In this document: in pieces, positions 57,007 to 64,000 of the stretch
Numbering within the stretch: position 1 is the first letter of the stretch
Layout: each line of letters opens with the position of its first letter
Source: Diploptera punctata
Taxonomy: Eukaryota > Arthropoda > Insecta > Blattodea > Blaberidae
Direction of reading: 5' to 3'
DNA: 64,000 nucleotides
Assembly (NCBI GenBank): GCA_030220185.1
Contig: JASPKZ010009922.1
Coordinates: 1 to 64,000 of the forward strand
Position numbers and translations under genes: made by a program
The notes under the pieces: generated by a model
Databases searched by the model: none
What the model was told of the DNA's origin: nothing
The model's input: the letters and a program-made list of their open reading frames with translations, nothing else

Positions 57007-57342
57007 GTCCACCGCTATGGTCTCGAGGTAGCGTGCTGCCTTGTCGCGGAGCGGGCCCGGGTTCTATTCCGGTCGGACAAGCTTCCTGGGTGAGGTTTTT
57101 TCGGGCTTTTCCTCTCCTGTAAGACAAATGTCAGAAAGCTTTGAGGCCCAAACGGTCCCCGAACAACATCTGGCCACCATCCGCCGGTGTACAATTTATT
57201 AATTGTATTATATTTATAACATGTAATCAATCGTTGCCTATATATTGTAATTTAGATGTAAGACAATTTTTTGTATTTTTTAAAACCAGATTGAGTGGCT
57301 AACAAGGCCTTGAGGCTTTAATTCTGTCAGATAAAATAAAGC

Positions 57343-57422
<80 letters not shown>

Positions 57423-57535
57423 AAAGCAACGGGAAGTTACCACACCTATAATTCCCTAGTAAAACTTCAAAGCATAGCATGAAAATGCTATGATTGCAGT
57501 AAAAGACCTTGCCCTGGGTTAGAACACTTTAGAAT
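57007..57535 (+). repeat. SINE family B split by a retroelement 3' end
   Basis: Head and body at 57007-57190, 3' third at 57425-57535 (AAAGCAACGGGAAGTTACC). The insert between (57191-57424) ends CTGTCAGATAAAATAAAGC and (TTA)n, a LINE-type 3' end. Confidence 0.85.
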
Positions 57536-57544
57536 AGAATACCT

Positions 57545-58135
57545 AGGAACAATAATTACAAAAACGAATGAGGTGCACAAATAAATTAAATTTAGTCTCA
57601 ACTCTGGAAACGCATGATATGAATTACAGGGATTCGTCTTCCCAACTTGCCTGAAAAATAATTAAAAATATATTAAACGGTGATTCATAGGCCTGCATAT
57701 CTTATTTTAAAAGAGGAGGACATTACTAGCACTCTATTTGAGAATAAAGTATTTAGGAAAATTTTTAGACTAAAGAGAATCGAACGGGCAGGCGAAAAGA
57801 GAAAACCACATAATAGTGAGCTACATTATTTTTTATGGGAAACCGGATGTAATAAGAATAGTGAATCTCGTAGTTTTTGTTGGGGAGGGCATATGGCATA
57901 AATGGGGGGATTAAAGAGGGATACGGAAATGTCTTGTAGGGAAACTAAAGGAAAATTCTTAGTGGATAAGCCAATAATGAGTTGGTGAAGTAACGTTAAA
58001 AAATATTTTAAGGAGGCGAATTATACAAGGAATCATGGGGAAAAAAAAAAGTTCAGAATAGGAGGGCATGGAGAGTTTATGTACGCATGGCAATGTACTT
58101 CCGCGTTAGATATTGCCAGCTAGTTTGTTAATTAG
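57545..58135 (+). repeat. RTE LINE relic
   Basis: Follows AGGAACAATAATCACAAA..., GAGAATAAAGT, and TTGCCAGCTAGTTTG end of the RTE with many indels. Confidence 0.8.
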
Positions 58136-58191
58136 ACCCATGTAGTTATAAATTTGGAGTATCTTTCATATCTGTAAATAAAGTTAAATTC

Positions 58192-58522
58192 CATCCATAG
58201 TAATTCTTCCCGAAGGCAGGTCCTTCACGGCAATCATAGCATTTTAATGCTATGCTTGCAGCTTTATTAGGGAATTGTAGGTGTGGTAGATTCCCGTTGC
58301 TTTCCACACCGGTGAAGGATGATGATGATAATGATAAGGATGATGATGGCCATATGATTTCGGGGACCGTTTGGGCCTTAAAGTTTTCCTGATATTTGTC
58401 TTACAGGTGAGGAAAAACCCCGATAAAAACCTCACCCAGAAAAACTGCCCCGAGGGGGGATCGAACCCGGGCCCGCTGCGGGGACAAGGCAGCATGCTAC
58501 CTCGAGACTACAGCGGTGGACA
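58192..58522 (-). repeat. SINE family B, full reverse copy
   Basis: 3' end CTGCCTTCGGGAAGAATTAC at left, head TCCACCGCTGTAGTCTCGA at right. Confidence 0.9.
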
Positions 58523-58998
58523 CAAAGTTAAATTAATAACACATATATTTAATAAAAAGGTTATTTGTCAAATAAATTCTTTGTATTGTAGGATTTTAAA
58601 AAAAATATTCTTTTTTAAGGTAAAATTGACAGCTTTTTGAAATTAAATTACTATTTACCTACGTCCTTAAATCAATTTTGAGATATGAACAGATGTTTAA
58701 ATCATTTTACAGCGTATTTCAGGATCTCATAAACTTTTAGGAACCTATTTTCAAAACGTCTCTTGTCCATTTTCATAAACTTGTGGAAATAATCTAAGTT
58801 ACCATTTTTCCTGCAAATAAGAGTCAGATGATTAAAATAGCCATTTTTAAACATTTGTAGTTATTAAAAGGATATTCTAAAGCTAATTGGTGACATTTGA
58901 CATAGATTAATATAAAAATAAAGGAAGAAAAAGTCAGTTCTGGTACAAGGTGGACAAGAGACGTTTTGAAAATGAGCTGCTTATATAGAGGAGATCGT
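58523..58998. other. AT-rich DNA
   Basis: Nothing recognised. Confidence 0.4.
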
Positions 58999-59009
58999 TT
59001 TTATTATTG

Positions 59010-59060
<51 letters not shown>

Positions 59061-59061
59061 T
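58999..59061. repeat. (ATT)n microsatellite
   Basis: About 20 ATT units. Confidence 0.95.
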
Positions 59062-59552
59062 TGGAGAAAATCGCTCCTTTATTTCAATACTAACAAGGGA
59101 ATTGTCAACCATTTCAGCCAAAACTTACCTCAAAATTTCTCCCAGAGAAGCGTTGTGATGTACAAGGCCATGTTCAAAACATTATCTGCCTTTTTTTAAC
59201 TTCAAGCCACAGAAATCGAAGCCATAATCGAGCAATGCCAACTCACTGTACGGAGCAGATGGTCTCCCTGCATGTATAAGAGCTGAGTGAAGTGAGGTTT
59301 AAATTAGAGATTTGGCGCTGAATTTTAGTGTCTTGCAGTTTAAAGGCAGTGTTTTTTTTATACGGCCATTGTACATCACGCTTCCCTAGAAGAAATTCAA
59401 GGCAGGTTTCGGCATGCAATGGTTGAATTTGCTACGTTTAGGCAATTCCTGCAAGAAATATATTTTTTCAGTCCCATTGTGTTTTCAGTTTAATTATTGG
59501 ATTATATAGGTGAATAATTATTCAAAGATATAGCCTACTGTTTTTCGTTTTT
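59062..59552. other. Unassigned DNA
   Basis: Nothing recognised. Confidence 0.35.
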
Positions 59553-59878
59553 AGTGAACTACATGGTCTTTATAGGAAGTCAGATATAGGCCTAATAAGA
59601 ACAGTTAAGTCTCGTAGACTGCGACGGGCAGGACACATGGCACGAATGGGGAATGAAAGAGGTGCATGGAAGCTTCTTGTAGGAAAACTAGAAGGAAAAC
59701 GCCCAGTTGGTAGACCAAGAATGAGGTGGGAGAATAACATTAACTATGATTTGAGGGAAGTAGATTATACAGGGAATGATTGGAAAGCATTAACTCTGGA
59801 TAGGGATGTATGGAGAGCTTATGTACGCGCGGCCTTTAACTTATGGGTTCGATAGTGCCAGTGAGTTAGTTAGTTAGT
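59553..59878 (+). mobile_element. RTE LINE, 5'-truncated, about 325 bases
   Basis: Close copy of the RTE end with (AGTT)n tail; 59637-59855 stays open ([10 protein letters not shown]). Contains TAGGCCTA at 59587 where the intact LINE has only TA. Confidence 0.92.
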
Positions 59879-60492
59879 CCAAAAGCCTACACAATTCTGT
59901 CGAATTTTCTGAGTATATTCTAGTCTTTTTAGGCCACGGAATGAGTTTAGTTAATTTTATGTTGTAATTTTGCTTGACTGTGACACGCATTGCATAAGAA
60001 AAGGGAACTATTATAATATTGTAGTGCAATTTACAGAGCTCTTCATAAATTCCACTCGCACAGTGGAGGTTTGGTAAGCAGAATGAAATGCGGGACAGCT
60101 TATGAAGGAACGCATCTAAGTCCATGTGGATCATATTCTGAGATCCCTATGGACTCGTCTGCTTCCTATGAAGTCCTAGAGCCCTCCCTTTCTGGGACTG
60201 AGCGTGTACACTCAATACAAAAGTCAATCCTCAAAGTGTCAGTAATTCTTTCTTCATTATTTCTCTAAAATATAAACAACAAAAAAATACAGTTTTTAAA
60301 AGATTTTACTCATTATTTGTTATCATCAAAACAAAATGTAGATTAACAATTTTTTGGTACCGATTTGTTTAGAAAACAATCCATCATCATCATCATCATA
60401 ATCCAGGGATTAAGCCTGTTGGCTCGTTCCGGTTTAATGAAAGCTAGAATTGTTAAAATTCTTCAGACCACCTTTATAGAAAACTATATTAA
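59879..60492. other. Unassigned DNA
   Basis: (ATC)n at 60382-60398 followed by a LINE-like scrap (GGGATTAAGCCTGTTGG). Otherwise nothing recognised. Confidence 0.35.
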
Positions 60493-60707
60493 TCCTTAAA
60501 TTGGTAAATCACTAATTTCTCGTGACAGTTATTTCAATGTGGCGGACCGCAATGGAAACTAAATCACAGATAACTATTAGGTATATTGTGTAAGTCTACA
60601 TACATTTAAGTAATTTCTTTTAGTTCATTTTTTTTCAGTATCATTAAAATTATTACATAAATCAAAACAATTGATGTATCCTATAGGACACATTGCTAAT
60701 TTAAGCG
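60493..60707 (+). mobile_element. piggyBac-like MITE, copy 3
   Basis: 215 bases flanked by TTAA (60489-60492; 60708-60711). Starts TCCTTAAATTGG, ends AATTTAAGCG. Shares ATGTGGCGGACCGCAATGG and GATGTATCCTATAGGAC with the other copies. Confidence 0.85.
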
Positions 60708-60749
60708 TTAAACATATCATAAACGACTGTATTATTATTTATTTATTTC

Positions 60750-60960
60750 CTGTGATTCCTAAATGGAACATAGGATAACAGTAAAGTTCGTCCAGCGTAC
60801 TCTGCTTCCAGCCAGCCATTTCACTTGTTGCCAGTTTTTCCCTCTTTTCTTTGATTCCTGCTCTACTAATCGTTTCCAAGTTTTCCTAGGTCGTCCCTTC
60901 TTTCTCACTCCTTGCGGATTCCAATCTAATGTAGTCTTCTGTATACCGATAGTTAAAAAA
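60750..60960 (-). repeat. LINE relic, reverse
   Basis: Complement of a LINE C-terminal segment with a GRPRKTW-like box (CCAAGTTTTCCTAGGTCG). Confidence 0.5.
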
Positions 60961-61049
60961 ACATATAACTTAATTATACATCCAATACATATAGATCTAA
61001 TATCAAAGATTTAGTAAGGAAATGTACATATAGGCCTATATTAAAGTTT

Positions 61050-61340
61050 TAGGAAAGAAAAAGCCCAGCAGGTAGACCAAGGTGATATGAAAGAATGGCA
61101 TTGTGATCCATAGAGATAAATTTATTTGCTCAAGATAGAGATAAAATAGAAGACTTACTCAGCGCGGCCATGAGTTTTATGATTTAGGATGTGAATTATA
61201 AAGGGAATTATTGAAAAATAATAGTTCAATTTATGGAACATTGGAAATTCCTCATGATTTAAGGGAAGTGAATTATACAGGGAATTATTAGAAAATACAG
61301 TATTAGCTCAGGATAGAGATGTATGGAGAGTTTATGTGAT
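61050..61340 (+). repeat. RTE LINE relic
   Basis: GTAGACCAAGGTGATATG and two decayed copies of the AAGTGAATTATACAGGG segment. Confidence 0.65.
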
Positions 61341-61784
61341 TGCCACGCTCACCTCTGATTCCGAGATTTGCGAGCTCAACCCGCACGGAGTCGATGCAAT
61401 TTTATGAGAGTAACATCAGGGATTAGATTTAATCCCTGGTAATACTATTGAATGTGACTTCATTTGGAAAGAAAGTAATGTCATGTGTCCCGTGTCGTAG
61501 ATTTACGACACTGAAAAGAACCTCAAGTATGAAATAAGAGACATCTGAGCAAAATTTAGGGCCATTTCGTGTCTAGATTTGAAATGCATTGGCAATGACT
61601 TTAAGCTTTAAAGGGCATCGTTAAATAAAATACACTGTGCCCGACAGAATCACTACCAGAATAAATTATAAATATTTCCTGTAGCCTACCAAAAGTGATA
61701 GAACCAGACTTAGATTATGTTAGAAAACCCCATCAAATATCAGTAGATCTCCACATTTTAAATAAATAAATAAATAAATAAATC
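61341..61784. other. Unassigned DNA
   Basis: (AAAT)n at 61760-61783 precedes the next element. Nothing else. Confidence 0.35.
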
Positions 61785-62567
61785 TAATATTTTGTTTGTT
61801 TGTGTGTTTGTTCGTACTTTATGCGCGGCCTTACCGTTCATCCGATTGTGATGGGGCTTTTTGCAAAGTGTTTAGGAGATTCCCGGGATGAACATAGGCT
61901 ATAAGAGAGTTGTGATACTCAACTCCTACACCCTTAAGAAATCGCTCTTTGTAGTGGAAAACGTGAAAAAAAAACCTCTTTGGACGCTTAAATTGCTTAC
62001 GCTGCCTAAACCATAACAAATACACAAAATGAATGTACACAGAATTGAATCTCTCAAAAAGCTCTACAAAAAATCCGCGACAGCATATGTTTATCTCTTA
62101 CGGGTAACTCACAATAACCATTTTTGTCTTTCATTGATGCCAAGAAGATCGGGACAAGTGCGTAGATTCCTGTGCAAGCATAGCAGTATATGGCGGGTAT
62201 TCTTTTACGGATAACTCACAATAACGAATTGTGTCTTTTAGCTCATTTATGCCAAGAATATAGAGATAAGTAGATTTCCGGGCAACATCGGTAATCAGCA
62301 CGGGTAGTCTTAAAATAATTACGATATAAATGTAGAATTATTTTCCATTCTACTTGTTCAACTAATCATAAGTACATTAATTTTTGTCTTTCAGCTCATT
62401 TATGCCAAGAAGATCGGGATGAGTAGATTCCCGGACAACGCGGATAAACTGTACGGGGTATCTAAAAATATAAATTTATAATTTTTTTCCTTTTACGTAT
62501 TCAACTAAACATAAAAGCACATTGTCATTTATTTAGGAGTAGCAGCGCACGCCGGGTATTAACTAAA
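61785..62567 (+). mobile_element. Helitron-like element, degraded
   Basis: Same family as 54104-54605: GTTTGTTTGTGTGTTTGTTCG start, GCGCGGCCTTACCGTTCATCC, and end GCAGCGCACGCCGGGTATTA with the CTAG decayed to CTAA. Confidence 0.75.
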
Positions 62568-63171
62568 TAAATAAGACTGTCAACAGCACCTAGGGTTTGC
62601 TGCCTTGCGATCCATATTTGTAAATAACATTATGTATATATTACTTTTAGTGTAATAAAGTCATGTTAAAGCCCTGTTACATGTGGGCCTCTAATGGCCC
62701 GAACAATATGCAATTAAACTAACTCACTGATACTATCAAACACATAGGTTCATGACCATGCGGACATAAACTATCCATATATCCCTTTCTTGAGCTAATA
62801 TTTTCCAATCATCCCCTGTATAATTTATGTCTCTCTAGTCATGATTAATGTTATTCTTCCCCCTCATCCTTGGGCTACCCGCTGAGCGTTCACTCTCTGA
62901 TTTTCCTACAAAGAGTTTCCATGCTCTTCTTTCATTCCCCATTCATCCCATATTCCCTGTCCATCCCAGTCTACGAGATTTAACCTTTCTTATTACATCT
63001 GGTTTCCCATAAAGATAATTTAGCTCATAGTTATGTATAGTCTTCTCCATTCACATATCTGTTTTCGTCTCACTTTGGTCCAAAAATTTTCCTAAGATCT
63101 TTATTTTCAAATACACCTAATATTTTCTGTTCCATAAGTAATAGCCCTTGTTTCGTGTCAGTATAATACAT

Positions 63172-63512
63172 GTATCCATCCATAGTAATTCTGCCCGAGG
63201 GCAGGTCTTTCACTGCAATCATAACATTTTCATGCTATGCTTTGCAGCTTTACTAGGGAATTATAGGTGTGGTAGCTTCCTTTGCTTTCCACACCGATGG
63301 AGGATGATGATGATAATGATAAGGATGATGATGATGGCCATATGATTTCGGGGACCGTTTGGGCCTTAAAGTTTTCCTGACATTTGTCTTACAGGCGAGG
63401 AAAAAAAACCGATAAAAACCTCACCCAGGAAAACTGTTTCGACCGGGGATTGAACTGGGGCCCGCTGCGTGGCAAGGCAGTACGCTACCTCGAAACCCCA
63501 GCGATGGACGTG
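63172..63512 (-). repeat. SINE family B, full reverse copy
   Basis: 3' end CTGCCCGAGGGCAGGTC-type at left, head TCCATCGCTGGGGTTTCGA at right, followed by (TA)n at 63515-63530. Confidence 0.9.
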
Positions 63513-63559
63513 CACTATATATATATATATGTATAACTGGTAGAATAACAGTTGATATA

Positions 63560-63949
63560 CATCGTGTCCACAAATATAGTATCATATTTTAAACTACTAC
63601 TACGTCGCTTTCGATAATCGTATCTAAATGAAATTAGTGACAGTCAAAAGAGAAACTCAAAACTTTTTTGCTGTACCTCATAGACATTGAATGTGGTCCC
63701 CAGGAGTGTTGCTGCAGACATTCACATTTAACCGTCTGCTAAATATCCAACAATGAATCTATATCGACCATAAAAAAACACGATTAAATTTAGTTTAGTT
63801 TCTGTATTGTTGTCCATTATTCTCCATTGTTAAGATGCACAAAACATTTTGAGTTTCTCTTTTGATTGTCACCAATTTCATTTAGATACGATTATCCAAA
63901 GCGACGTAATAGTAGTTTAAAGTATGATACTATATTTGTGGACACGGTG
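63560..63949. mobile_element. Mariner-like MITE with about 105-base TIRs
   Basis: 390 bases flanked by TA (63558-63559; 63950-63951). TIR CATCGTGTCCACAAATATAG and its complement; no transposase. Inserted in the RTE relic at a TA that the intact LINE shows empty (ATATATTTTCAG). Confidence 0.9.
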
Positions 63950-64000
63950 TATTTTCAGTTTAACGTTTTTTGAGAGGAGTTGGGATGACAAGAGACCCTA

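Larger units (their letters stand above)
62710..64000 (-). repeat. RTE LINE relic with nested SINE B and MITE
   Basis: Reverse RTE at 62710-63171, resumed at 63528-63559 (ACTGGTAGAATAACAG) and from 63950 to the window end (TTTCAGTTTAACGTTTTTTG). A SINE B and a mariner-like MITE interrupt it. Confidence 0.85.

Noticed and set aside
57280..57480. Asn/Ile-rich frame
   Set aside because: Translation of (TTA)n inside the retroelement tail that splits a SINE B.

Overview
The window looks like nuclear DNA from a large, repeat-rich insect genome, probably a cockroach (Blattodea; Periplaneta americana is my best guess). The reasons are the A+T-rich, intron-heavy structure, the density of RTE-type LINEs, tRNA-derived SINEs and mariner, piggyBac, pogo and Helitron relics, and a BTB exon that reads as an insect gene. 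The species is inferred; no marker gene proves it. There is no bacterial, organellar or CRISPR content.

Layout. 1-6159: a nearly complete but broken Ty3/gypsy LTR retrotransposon (5' LTR cut by the window edge). 6909-7081 (+): the first coding exon of a BTB-domain gene that I read as gprs (serine-enriched protein), ending in a clean GT donor; no further exon of it was found. 12.1-43.1 kb (-): an unannotated five-exon gene that I assembled by hand. A signal-peptide exon at 43.1 kb is followed by two copies of a two-exon module (22.6+20.0 kb and 16.9+12.3 kb) with matching intron phases. It encodes a 245-residue secreted, cysteine-free, basic, repeated precursor with KRRRR and RKRR processing-type sites. 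This is the most interesting object in the window. Two tRNA-Val genes in a duplicated segment (31.7 and 33.2 kb) lie inside its 20-kb first intron.

The rest is mobile DNA in layers: an RTE LINE with an uninterrupted 1012-codon frame (28.1-31.3 kb) plus about 20 truncated, relic or internally deleted copies; four tRNA-derived SINE families (called A-D here); a DD41D mariner with about 105-bp inverted repeats (13.3-14.6 kb); TTAA-flanked piggyBac-like MITEs (17.2, 52.1, 60.5 kb); pogo/Tigger-like elements (23.3, 47.4, 50.6 kb); Helitron-like elements (25.4, 53.5-55.7, 61.8 kb); and other MITEs and foldbacks. Many insertions can be ordered because filled and empty sites occur together in the window.

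Comparing repeat copies also shows a recurrent micro-insertion: at least four times a TA in one copy has become TAGGCCTA, a gain of exactly six bases, and the octamer occurs at least 19 times in the window. I know of no described process that explains it.

Limits: exon calls rest on splice signals, phase and internal homology read by eye. Boundaries of degraded repeats are approximate, and no database search was possible.
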